Below, one piece after another: positions 1 to 5,908 of a stretch of DNA of 14,180 nt. The notes beneath the pieces were generated by a model. It did not search any database. It was not told the origin of the DNA and saw nothing but the letters and a program-made list of their open reading frames with translations. Made by a program: the position numbers and the translations under genes. The DNA is from JACDAN01 sp036380355 (GTDB lineage Bacteria > Actinomycetota > Thermoleophilia > Gaiellales > Gaiellaceae): the NCBI GenBank assembly GCA_036380355.1, contig DASVEW010000100.1, positions 1 through 14,180 of the forward strand. Direction: 5' to 3'. Position 1 is the first letter of the stretch; each line of letters begins with the position of its first letter.

Positions 1-243
1 AGGATCGTTAGGGCCGCCGCCGCGACCACAATCGGCGCATACCTGCTCGCGTGCATCGGTACGCGTACCTCCCCTTGTCGAATGGCGCGCTTGCGCGCCT
101 CCCACTCCGCAGCACCGACTGCGTCTCCCGGTGATATCACCGGACGCAGCACCTTGGCCGCGTCACCCTACACCGGAAGATATTGGATCGCCAAATGGGC
201 TCACCCGGCTGTGTGACTGAAGTCCCCGTCCCAACATGGGGGA
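1..243. other. Left-edge region without a confident gene
   Basis: No recognisable gene lies here. The first + strand frame is open from the window edge to a TGA at 214-216, about 71 codons, and could be the tail of a gene that begins outside the window. Its translation resembles no family I know, and it runs straight through a strong palindrome, so I do not call it. The only structure I can support is the inverted repeat at 119-149. Confidence 0.5.
119..149. repeat. Long inverted repeat with 16-bp perfect palindrome core
   Basis: Bases 128-143 read CCGGTGATATCACCGG, a perfect 16-bp palindrome. The flanks CTGCGT (119-124) and ACGCAG (144-149) are also complementary, with a three-base bulge CTC on the left arm only. 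As DNA this is a good dimeric-regulator site. As RNA it folds into a stem with an ATAT loop. No T-run follows, so it is not a classical intrinsic terminator. It lies about 95 bases upstream of the gene at 244. Confidence 0.55.
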
Positions 244-696
244 ATGGCTGAACGCCGCCGTCGCCGCCGCCACTGGTTGCTCGCGGGCATTCCGGTGGCA
301 GCAGTGTTGGTCGTCGTGAGCGCGAAGCTGCTCGACGCGGCCGATCCATGTCCGGCCCCGAGCGCTGCTCCCGCAGCTGAGATCGCGCTTCTCCCGGCTG
401 GGCTGTCATTCGACCAAGTCGGAACGGCCACGCGGGTCTGGAAGGACGAGCGCCACGTCATGGTGAAGGCGGTCACGACCAAACCGATCGACGAGGCCAC
501 GCTGCTGATCCAGGAGGCGGTCACCGCCGCCGGCTACCGCCCCGCCGGGATGGAAAACGAAGGCGCCGAGGCGGCGGTCTTCTTCACGGCCGGCTCGTTT
601 TCCGGAGGGCAGGCGCGGGTGCGGCAGACCGGCTGCGAAGGTCGGTCGGACATCGACCTCGTCCTCTTGGACCTGTCGCAAGTAGACGGGGCCTAG
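244..696 (+). CDS. Small membrane-anchored protein of unknown function
   Basis: I do not recognise this 150-residue protein. It opens with six arginines (residues 4-9) followed by one hydrophobic helix at about 11-30, which predicts a cytoplasmic tip and an exported C-terminal domain of about 115 residues. The exported part begins with a Pro/Ala-rich linker and contains two cysteines, one just after the helix (Cys36) and one near the C-terminus, that could form a disulfide. The ATG at 244 is the first start in frame. A G-run sits directly against it, so there is no well-spaced ribosome site. The gene converges on ruvB, and the last four bases, CTAG (693-696), hold the stop codons of both genes. 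Reading frame length and membrane topology support a real gene; function is unknown. Confidence 0.6.
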   Translation: MAERRRRRRHWLLAGIPVAAVLVVVSAKLLDAADPCPAPSAAPAAEIALLPAGLSFDQVGTATRVWKDERHVMVKAVTTKPIDEATLLIQEAVTAAGYRPAGMENEGAEAAVFFTAGSFSGGQARVRQTGCEGRSDIDLVLLDLSQVDGA

Positions 697-1721
697 AAGA
701 GGCTCGCCGCCCGGCCCGCCGTGTCCATCGGCGCGCCGAGGTGCTTCCGTCCCGACTTCGTGACGATTCGGCCCCGCGGCGTCCGCTGGATGAAGCCGAG
801 CTGGAGGAGATACGGCTCGTAGACGTCCTCGACCGTGTCCGGCTCCTCGCCGAGGGCGACCGCCAGCGTCGAGAGGCCGACCGGGCCGCCGTCGAAGCGC
901 TCCACGATCGCGCGGAGCAGCTCCCGGTCGGTTCGCTCGAGGCCACAGGCGTCCACCTCGAGGAGCGCGAGCGCCTCGCCTGCCACCTCCTCGGTGATGA
1001 CACCCTGATGGCGCACCTCCGCCACATCTCGAACCCGCCGGAGGATCCGGTTGGCCACGCGTGGCGTCCCGCGCGCGCGCCGTGCGATCTCGTCGGACGC
1101 GTCGTCCTGGACCTCCACGCCGAGGATCCCCGCCGACCGCCGCACGATCAGGGCGAGCTCCTCGGCCTCGTAGTAGTCGAGCCGGAACGTCATCCCGAAA
1201 CGGTCACGCAGCGGCGTCGTCAGGAGCCCGGTGCGCGTCGTGGCGCCGACCAGCGTGAACGGCGGCACGTCAAGCGTCAGGGTGCGGGCCGCAGGGCCCT
1301 GGCCGACGATGATGTCCAGCCGGAAGTCCTCGAGCGCCGGGTAGAGCACCTCCTCCACGGCGGAGCTGAGGCGATGGATCTCGTCCACGAAGAGGACGTC
1401 CCGCGACTCCAGCGCGGTGAGGATCGCCGCCAGGTCGCCCTTCCGCTCCAGCGCCGGCCCGGCGACGGTCCTGATCCCGACACCGAGCTCCTCCCGGACG
1501 ATGTATGCGAGGCTCGTCTTGCCGAGCCCGGGCGGGCCGACCAGCAGGACGTGGTCGAGGGCCTCGCCGCGCGTGCGCGCCGCCTCGAGCGCAATGGAAA
1601 GCTGCTCTTTTACCCGTGCCTGGCCCACGAAGTCGTCGAACGACCGCGGCCGGAGCGAGCGCTCCAGCTCGTCCTCGTCGGAACGCGCCGTGGGTGCCAG
1701 GAACTGCGGCGCCGCGCTCAT
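693..1721 (-). CDS. ruvB: Holliday junction branch migration ATPase RuvB
   Basis: RuvB is the AAA+ motor that drives branch migration of Holliday junctions as hexamers flanking a RuvA core. The 342-residue product has the usual family length. It carries the RPRSFDDFVGQ start of the ATPase domain (about 24-34), Walker A GPPGLGKT (62-69), Walker B FVDEIH (111-116), sensor GATTR (159-163) and the LRDRFG arginine-finger region (171-176). A C-terminal winged-helix domain ends in the typical GFIQRTPRGR. The ATG overlaps the ruvA TGA as ATGA (1718-1721), so translation is coupled, and a GAGGG sits four bases upstream of the ATG. It is the last gene of ruvC-ruvA-ruvB and ends against a convergent gene. 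Confidence 0.97.
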   Translation of the reverse strand: MSAAPQFLAPTARSDEDELERSLRPRSFDDFVGQARVKEQLSIALEAARTRGEALDHVLLVGPPGLGKTSLAYIVREELGVGIRTVAGPALERKGDLAAILTALESRDVLFVDEIHRLSSAVEEVLYPALEDFRLDIIVGQGPAARTLTLDVPPFTLVGATTRTGLLTTPLRDRFGMTFRLDYYEAEELALIVRRSAGILGVEVQDDASDEIARRARGTPRVANRILRRVRDVAEVRHQGVITEEVAGEALALLEVDACGLERTDRELLRAIVERFDGGPVGLSTLAVALGEEPDTVEDVYEPYLLQLGFIQRTPRGRIVTKSGRKHLGAPMDTAGRAASLF

Positions 1722-2275
1722 GCGGCCCTCAATGCCTGCCGGACGCGCTCCTCGGGCGCGGCGTGGGGATCAGTGCCCGCCAGCGCCCGCTCCGCCTCGA
1801 CCAGGGAGTAGCCGAGCTCCACGAGCGCGTCGCGAGCCACGAGCTCCTGCTCGCGCGGAGCGTCGACGACCTCCAGCGTGCCGATCTTCTCCTTCAGCTC
1901 GAGGACGACGCGCTCGGCGGTCTTCTTCCCGATTCCCGGGATGGCGACGAAGCGGGTCGTGTCCTCGAGCGCGATCGCCCGCCTGAGATCCGCCGGCGTC
2001 GAGCCGGAGAGGATCGCGAGCGCCACCTTCGGCCCTACGCCGGACACGGAGAGGAAGTGCTCGAAGAGCTCCCGCTCGGCGGGGTCGGCGAACCCGTAGA
2101 GCTGCAGCGCGTCCTCCCTGACGTGGAGATAGGTGTCCAGCGTCACCTCGCCCTTCGCCTGCGCCTTGCGCAGCGCGCGAAGCGTCGTCTGGACGCGGTA
2201 GCCGACGCCGTTGACGTCGAGGACGACGCCGTCGAGCATCCGCGCGACGACCTTGCCCCGTAGCGACGAGATCAT
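1718..2275 (-). CDS. ruvA: Holliday junction DNA-binding protein RuvA
   Basis: RuvA binds the four-way junction as a tetramer and loads RuvB. The 185-residue protein shows the three RuvA domains in order. An N-terminal OB fold begins MISSLRGKV and ends near LYGFADPAERELF (about 1-72). Two helix-hairpin-helix motifs follow, one around SVSGVGPK and one around IPGIGKKTAERVVLELK. A short C-terminal RuvB-contact domain contains DALVELGYSLVEAERAL. The start ATG overlaps the ruvC stop as ATGA (2272-2275), and the stop overlaps the ruvB start in the same way, so the three ORFs form a tightly coupled operon. No strong Shine-Dalgarno sequence is visible, which fits coupling. Confidence 0.96.
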   Translation of the reverse strand: MISSLRGKVVARMLDGVVLDVNGVGYRVQTTLRALRKAQAKGEVTLDTYLHVREDALQLYGFADPAERELFEHFLSVSGVGPKVALAILSGSTPADLRRAIALEDTTRFVAIPGIGKKTAERVVLELKEKIGTLEVVDAPREQELVARDALVELGYSLVEAERALAGTDPHAAPEERVRQALRAA

Positions 2276-2760
2276 CCCGTCGCCCGCAAGAGCTCCGGCG
2301 CCATCGCGTGGCAGATCGCGACGGCGAGCGCGTCGGCCGCGTGGTGCGGGGCCGGCGGCGCGTCGAGGCGGAGGATCGCCTGCACCATCCGCTGCACCTG
2401 GGCCTTCTCCGCCCGGCCGTACCCGCAGACGGCGAGCTTCACGTGGGAAGGCGAGTACTCAGCGCAGTCCACGCCGGCCAGTGCGGCCGCGACGACTGCG
2501 ACGCCGCGCGCCTGCCCGACAGAGAGCGCGGTGCGGGCGTCGACGCCGACAAACGACTCCTCGATTGCGACCGCCCTCGGGTCGTAGCGCTCGATGAGCT
2601 CGACGACGCCGTCGTGGATCTTCAGCAGGCGCTCTTCCGGCCGCTGGGACGCGGTGGTTTTCCAGCAGCCGAAGTCCACCGCCCGTAGACGGTCGCCCTT
2701 TTCGATGACTACGCCGAATCCGCAGGAAGCCGTGCCTGGGTCGATGCCGAGAACCGTCAC
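2272..2760 (-). CDS. ruvC: Crossover junction endodeoxyribonuclease RuvC
   Basis: RuvC is the resolvase that nicks Holliday junctions held by RuvAB. The 162-residue product opens with MTVLGIDPGTASCG, giving the first catalytic aspartate, Asp7. It continues with Glu67 in the AIEESF strand and ends with PHHAADALAVAICH, which supplies His140 and Asp143. The last pair has the His-x-x-Asp form known from Thermus RuvC rather than the Asp-x-x-Asp of E. coli; both are active versions. The start is a GTG (2760-2758) with no Shine-Dalgarno sequence. A TAACCT hexamer ends six bases before it, suggesting a leaderless transcript. It is the first gene of the ruvCAB operon and divergent from the cupredoxin gene. 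Confidence 0.96.
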   Translation of the reverse strand: MTVLGIDPGTASCGFGVVIEKGDRLRAVDFGCWKTTASQRPEERLLKIHDGVVELIERYDPRAVAIEESFVGVDARTALSVGQARGVAVVAAALAGVDCAEYSPSHVKLAVCGYGRAEKAQVQRMVQAILRLDAPPAPHHAADALAVAICHAMAPELLRATG

Positions 2761-2766
2761 GAAACG

Positions 2767-2772
2767 AGGTTA
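2767..2772 (-). promoter_or_regulatory. Candidate -10 box for ruvCAB (leaderless)
   Basis: On the minus strand TAACCT matches the actinobacterial -10 pattern TANNNT and is followed by CGTTTC and then the ruvC GTG. That spacing would place the transcription start at or next to the start codon. The same six-base spacing occurs at the FtsH-like gene. No clear -35 is visible. The 68-bp divergent spacer 2761-2828 must also hold whatever promoter drives the cupredoxin gene. Confidence 0.3.
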
Positions 2773-2828
2773 GGCGCCGGATCGGACGTTCCTGCCCGGC
2801 TCGAATCCGCTCGCGCGGCGCGTCCGTA

Positions 2829-3560
2829 GTGACAGGCGTGAAGGCCGTTGCCGCCCTGACTGCGGCCTGCGGACTCGCCGCGACGTGCGCGGTCTGGCTG
2901 GGCTCGGACGCACGGGCGCAGAGCGGTTGCGTGGCCGGCGACACTCTTGTCTCGATCAGGAACTTCTCCTTCTCTCCCTCGTCGGTGACGGTCGCGCCCG
3001 GCTCGACCGTGTGCTGGACGAATGAAGACCCCCAACAGCACACCGTGACGTCCAACACGCCGGGATTCGACTCTGGCCCGCTCAACGAGGGCCAGACGTT
3101 CCGGCACACATTCCCTGCCGACGGAACGTTCCCCTACGACTGCGACATCGAGGGCCACAACATGCCCGGCACGGTGGTGGTCGGGACGAGCCCGCCCCCG
3201 CCGCCGCCGCCGCCGCCGCCACCTCCTCCGCCTCCACCTCCGCCTCCGCCACCGCCTCCCCCACCCCCGCCGGCCGGCCCACGTGCCAAGCAGACCGTCT
3301 CCGGCTTCCGCATCCAGATCGCCCGCACGGGCGGCAGGCGCTGGCTCGTCGCGCGCGCGAGGGTGACGAGGGCCGCACCCGCCCGGCTCCAGCTCCTGCG
3401 GCGCAATCGCGCGGTGGCGAGCTCGAGGCGGCGCTTCCGGCCCGGGCGCAACGAGCTCCGCCTCCTGCTCCGGCGCTCGCTTCCGCGCGGGCGGTACGTC
3501 GCCAGGCTGACGATCGGCGGGGCCGCGCGCCCTTACACCGCCCGAATAGCGATCGGATAG
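2829..3560 (+). CDS. Secreted plastocyanin-like cupredoxin with polyproline linker
   Basis: This is a predicted exported blue-copper-type protein of 243 residues. A signal peptide (1-30) ends in ARA-Q. A cupredoxin domain (about 38-119) contains the strand SVTVAPGSTVCWTNEDP, the first copper His in QQHTVTS (His71), and the C-terminal ligand loop YDCDIEGHNMPGTVVV with Cys105, His110 and possibly Met112. A run of 27 prolines (122-148) links this to an Arg-rich C-terminal domain of about 90 residues that looks beta-rich and may bind the cell surface. The likely role is extracellular electron transfer or copper binding; the partner is unknown. The start is GTG 2829. A second in-frame GTG at 2838 would give a neater signal peptide (MKAVAAL). 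It is followed 11 bases later by another secreted-protein gene, probably in one transcript. Cupredoxin fold is confident; metal occupancy is inferred. Confidence 0.85.
   Translation: MTGVKAVAALTAACGLAATCAVWLGSDARAQSGCVAGDTLVSIRNFSFSPSSVTVAPGSTVCWTNEDPQQHTVTSNTPGFDSGPLNEGQTFRHTFPADGTFPYDCDIEGHNMPGTVVVGTSPPPPPPPPPPPPPPPPPPPPPPPPPPPAGPRAKQTVSGFRIQIARTGGRRWLVARARVTRAAPARLQLLRRNRAVASSRRRFRPGRNELRLLLRRSLPRGRYVARLTIGGAARPYTARIAIG
3192..3272 (+). repeat. 27-codon proline tract (CCN repeat)
   Basis: All 27 codons are proline, including seven CCG in a row (3198-3218) followed by mixed CCA/CCT/CCC/CCG. The CCG part is prone to slippage; the mixed part is not. At protein level it forms an extended rod between the cupredoxin and the C-terminal domain, and its translation should depend strongly on EF-P. 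Confidence 0.9.
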
Positions 3561-3571
3561 CCTCTTCCGCC

Positions 3572-4456
3572 GTGCGGTGGGCCGCGCTGACAGCCGTCGC
3601 GGCCGGGGTCGTAACGGCGCTCTCGGTCGCCCAACTGGCGCCTGGCCAGTCGATCGACCGCGTCCGCGTCGCGCCGAACCCACCGGCGGCCAGCATCCCG
3701 AGCGGGCTCTTCGTCATCGTCGGCTCGCCGAACGCGTACTCGCGAAGCTCGTTCAGCGGCTCGCGCGGCAGCTGGGTCGGGCCGGGGTACGCGCCGCAGG
3801 GCGCGCCGAACCCGTGGGGGAATGCGGCGATCGACTGGGAGGTCGGCTACGACACGCGACCGATGGACACCGAGCGGGTCGCGCTCGCCAACCTCACCCG
3901 CGACTGGCAGGAGGACCAGCGAGCGGGCGTCTCCGTCCCGCACGTCGTGGGCGGCCGTGTGGTCGGCGACATCCCGGGCTTCTTCATCCTCCAGGTGCAG
4001 CGCCAGTCGGCGCCGAGCGAGCTCGTCCTCGCGTTCCGGCTGAGCCGCGAGCTGCACGCATACGTCCGGTTCCTCCTCCTCCGCCCGGAGTCGAACGACT
4101 TCTTCGTGAACCGCACGATCCTTGCGTCGAGCTGGAACCGCGGTCAGGCGTTCGTCGCGATGTCGCGCGTCAAGCTCGAGGGGAACCTGCCGCCCTCGCT
4201 GGTCTCGATCCGCGCCCGGAGGGGCGGCCGCGTCGTCTCGGGCTTCGCGCTCGACTTCCTGCGCCATCCCGTCCTCGGGATTCCCGTCACGCTGGAGCGC
4301 AGGAGCGGGCGCGGCTGGCGCCGCGTCGCGACGGTGCGAACGACGCGCCTCGGCGGCTACAGGTTCAGGGTCGCTCCGGGCACCTACCGAGCCCGCGCCA
4401 CGCTGTCGCGCTTCTCGGCGACGAGCAGCGTCGTCCGGGCCCGGGCACGGAACTAG
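3572..4456 (+). CDS. Secreted protein of unknown function with C-terminal beta-sandwich domain
   Basis: I do not recognise the main domain of this 294-residue protein. Residues 1-25 form a clear signal peptide (MRWAALTAVAAGVVTALSV). The central region (about 40-225) is rich in aromatic and hydrophobic strands (GLFVIVGSPNAYS, IDWEVGYDTRP, IPGFFILQVQRQ, YVRFLLLRPESNDFFVNR) and lacks obvious catalytic motifs or cysteines. Residues 235-280 (IPVTLERRSGRGWRRVATVR through GGYRFRVAPGTYRARA) match the style of the small Ig-like or carboxypeptidase-regulatory-like domains common at the ends of actinobacterial secreted proteins. The start is a GTG 11 bases after the cupredoxin stop, with no strong ribosome site, so co-expression with the cupredoxin is likely. 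Hairpins follow the stop. Export is confident; function is not assignable. Confidence 0.7.
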   Translation: MRWAALTAVAAGVVTALSVAQLAPGQSIDRVRVAPNPPAASIPSGLFVIVGSPNAYSRSSFSGSRGSWVGPGYAPQGAPNPWGNAAIDWEVGYDTRPMDTERVALANLTRDWQEDQRAGVSVPHVVGGRVVGDIPGFFILQVQRQSAPSELVLAFRLSRELHAYVRFLLLRPESNDFFVNRTILASSWNRGQAFVAMSRVKLEGNLPPSLVSIRARRGGRVVSGFALDFLRHPVLGIPVTLERRSGRGWRRVATVRTTRLGGYRFRVAPGTYRARATLSRFSATSSVVRARARN

Positions 4457-4463
4457 ATCGCCG

Positions 4464-4486
4464 CGGAACGGGCTTCGCCCGTTCCG
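4464..4486 (+). terminator. Hairpin after the secreted-protein operon
   Basis: CGGAACGGGC, loop TTC, GCCCGTTCCG makes a perfect 10-bp stem starting seven bases after the stop codon at 4456. No T-run follows, so it would be a factor-dependent or U-less terminator, as is common in high-GC actinobacteria. A second overlapping stem, CCGCC-GT-GGCGG (4484-4495), could compete with it. Confidence 0.5.
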
Positions 4487-4512
4487 CCGTGGCGGCTGTG
4501 AGTTGAGAAGGC

Positions 4513-4540
4513 CGGCGCGCGCTCACGTGGCCGCGCGCCG
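4513..4540. repeat. GC-rich hairpin in the convergent spacer
   Basis: CGGCGCGCG (4513-4521) pairs with CGCGCGCCG (4532-4540) around a ten-base loop that contains CACGTG. It overlaps a smaller alternative stem, GCCGC-GAA-GCGGC (4537-4549). It is the middle one of three hairpins in the 138-bp spacer between the secreted-protein gene and yebC. No coding potential is apparent here. Confidence 0.4.
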
Positions 4541-4565
4541 CGAAGCGGCGGCCGGCTTCAGAGAG

Positions 4566-4593
4566 TCGCTGAAAGTCGCGAGACTTTCAGCGA
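4566..4593 (-). terminator. Strong hairpin directly after yebC (possibly bidirectional)
   Basis: TCGCTGAAAGTC (4566-4577) and GACTTTCAGCGA (4582-4593) form a perfect 12-bp stem around the tetraloop GCGA. The stem begins one base past the yebC TGA (4595-4597). Being symmetric it works from either strand, so it can stop both yebC and read-through from the secreted-protein operon. No T-run is present. It implies that ruvCAB is not simply the distal part of the pdx-yebC transcript. Confidence 0.55.
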
Positions 4594-4594
4594 G

Positions 4595-5347
4595 TCAAGA
4601 GGCGACAGCCTCCACGACGGCGTCGGGGATGTCGAAGTTCGCGTAGACGTCCTGGACGTCGTCGTTCTCCTCCAGGGCGTCCATCAGGCGCAGGACCTTC
4701 TTCGCCGCCGTCTCGTCCCCCAGCTCGATCGTCGTCTTCGGCAGCATCGTCAGGTCGGCCGACTCCACGGTCATGCCGGCCGCCTCCAACGCTTCGCGCA
4801 CCGACCCCAGCGCCTCCGGCGGGGCCGTCACGCGCCAGCTGTCGCCGTCGCGCTCGACATCGTCCGCACCGCCCTCCGCGGCCGCCAAGGTGAGCTCGTC
4901 CTCGTCGACCGAGCCGTCGACCAGGACGACCGCCCGCCGCTCGAACAGCCATGCAACCGACCCCGACTCGCCGAGGCTCCCGTCCGCCTTGGAGAAGATG
5001 TGGCGCACCTCGGCGGCCGTGCGGTTCCGGTTGTCCGTGACCGCCTCCACGTAGACGGCGATCCCGGCCGGCCCGTAACCCTCGTACGTGACCGTCTCGT
5101 AGGCGGCCCCGTCGGCCGAGGGCCCCGCGCCGCGCGCGATCGCCCGCTCGATGTTGTCCTTCGGCATCGAGGCTTCCTTGGCCTTCTCGATTGCGTTCTG
5201 GAGCGCGAGGTTTCCGGCGGGATCCGGCCCTCCCTCCCGCGCGGCCACGATGATCGCGCGCGCGAGCTTCGAGAACAGCTGGCCGCGCTTCGCGTCGGTC
5301 GCGCCCTTCTTCCGCTTGATCTGCGCCCACTTGCTATGCCCGGCCAC
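4595..5347 (-). CDS. yebC: YebC/PmpR (TACO1-type) family protein
   Basis: The 250-residue product begins MAGHSKWAQIKRKKGATDAKRGQLFSKL, the family signature, and matches the full family length. Further conserved blocks are MPKDNIERAIARG (about 61-73), YEGYGPAGIAVYVEAVTDNRNRT (about 88-110) and LGESGSVAWLFERR (about 125-138), followed by the alpha/beta C-terminal domains. The family was long described as DNA-binding transcriptional regulators; more recent work on several members places them at the ribosome, relieving stalling at proline-rich stretches. The start GTG at 5347 is fixed by an AGGAGG six bases upstream and by the conserved N-terminus. The gene overlaps the end of pdxT by 14 bases. 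The nearby 27-proline protein is a suggestive local substrate, but that link is only an idea. Confidence 0.95.
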   Translation of the reverse strand: MAGHSKWAQIKRKKGATDAKRGQLFSKLARAIIVAAREGGPDPAGNLALQNAIEKAKEASMPKDNIERAIARGAGPSADGAAYETVTYEGYGPAGIAVYVEAVTDNRNRTAAEVRHIFSKADGSLGESGSVAWLFERRAVVLVDGSVDEDELTLAAAEGGADDVERDGDSWRVTAPPEALGSVREALEAAGMTVESADLTMLPKTTIELGDETAAKKVLRLMDALEENDDVQDVYANFDIPDAVVEAVAS

Positions 5348-5894
5348 CCACCGCCTCCTGTTCGCGGACGAGGTCGAGGAAGAGCTCGTGGACGCGCGGG
5401 TCGTCCGTGAGCTCCGGATGGAACGACGCGACGAGGAAGCGGCCGTCGCGAAGGAGCACCGGCTCGCCGTCGTGCTCCGCGAGGATCTCCACGCCCGGCC
5501 CGGTGTCGGCGACCCTCGGCGCCCGGATGAAGACGCCGCGAAGCCGCTCCTCCTCGCCCGCCAGCTCCAGGTCGGCCTCGAAGCTCGCGACCTGGCGGCC
5601 GTAGGCGTTCCGGCGCACCGAGATGTCGACGAGCCCGAGATGGTCCCGGTCGAGCAGGATCATGCCGGCGCAGGTGCCGAACACCGGCCGGCCGAAGCGT
5701 CGCAACGCCTCCTCGAGACCGTAGATCCGGGCGAGGCGCATGATCGCCGTGGACTCGCCGCCTGGGATCACCAAGCCGTCGAGCCCGTCGAGCTCCTCCG
5801 GCTTCCGCACCTCGACCGGGTCCGCGCCGAGGCGCCGGAGCACGTTGGCGTGCTCGCGGAAGTCGCCCTGGATCGCCAGCACGCCGATTCGCAC
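5334..5894 (-). CDS. pdxT: Pyridoxal 5'-phosphate synthase glutaminase subunit PdxT
   Basis: PdxT hydrolyses glutamine and channels ammonia to PdxS for PLP synthesis. With the start at GTG 5894 the protein is 186 residues, the normal family size, and begins VRIGVLAIQGDFREH (first residue read as Met). The GATase triad is visible: Cys75 in FGTCAGM, and His159 and Glu161 in ASFHPE. The PGGEST motif at 44-49 contributes to the oxyanion site. The frame stays open upstream to 5996, but that extension lies within the hydrolase gene and has no family similarity. The intergenic distance to the hydrolase gene is 14 bases, and the 3' end overlaps yebC. No clear Shine-Dalgarno is present at the GTG. Confidence 0.95.
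   Translation of the reverse strand: MRIGVLAIQGDFREHANVLRRLGADPVEVRKPEELDGLDGLVIPGGESTAIMRLARIYGLEEALRRFGRPVFGTCAGMILLDRDHLGLVDISVRRNAYGRQVASFEADLELAGEEERLRGVFIRAPRVADTGPGVEILAEHDGEPVLLRDGRFLVASFHPELTDDPRVHELFLDLVREQEAVGGRA
5354..5359 (-). promoter_or_regulatory. Shine-Dalgarno of yebC inside the pdxT 3' end
   Basis: On the minus strand AGGAGG is followed by CGGTGG and then GTG, a canonical six-base spacing. It lies within the last codons of pdxT and decides the yebC start, showing that yebC is translated from the pdxT mRNA. It is one of the few strong ribosome sites in the window. Confidence 0.8.
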
Positions 5895-5908
5895 GGGCGA
5901 AATGGTAC

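Noticed and set aside
741..1811. 356-codon open frame on the + strand opposite ruvB and ruvA
   Set aside because: Arg/Glu/Asp-rich shadow translation with no family similarity; ruvB and ruvA on the other strand are certain.
2761..2828. SOS (LexA) box upstream of ruvC
   Set aside because: I looked for GAAC-N4-GTTC or a close variant in the divergent spacer and found none, so SOS control is not supported here.
2868..2890. Lipoprotein signal in the cupredoxin (Cys20 after LAAT)
   Set aside because: Thr before the Cys does not fit the lipobox, and an ordinary cleavage site ARA-Q follows; treated as a secreted protein.
3134..3451. Open frame on the - strand encoding a long polyglycine run
   Set aside because: It is the complement of the proline tract in the cupredoxin gene, which has a signal peptide and copper ligands.
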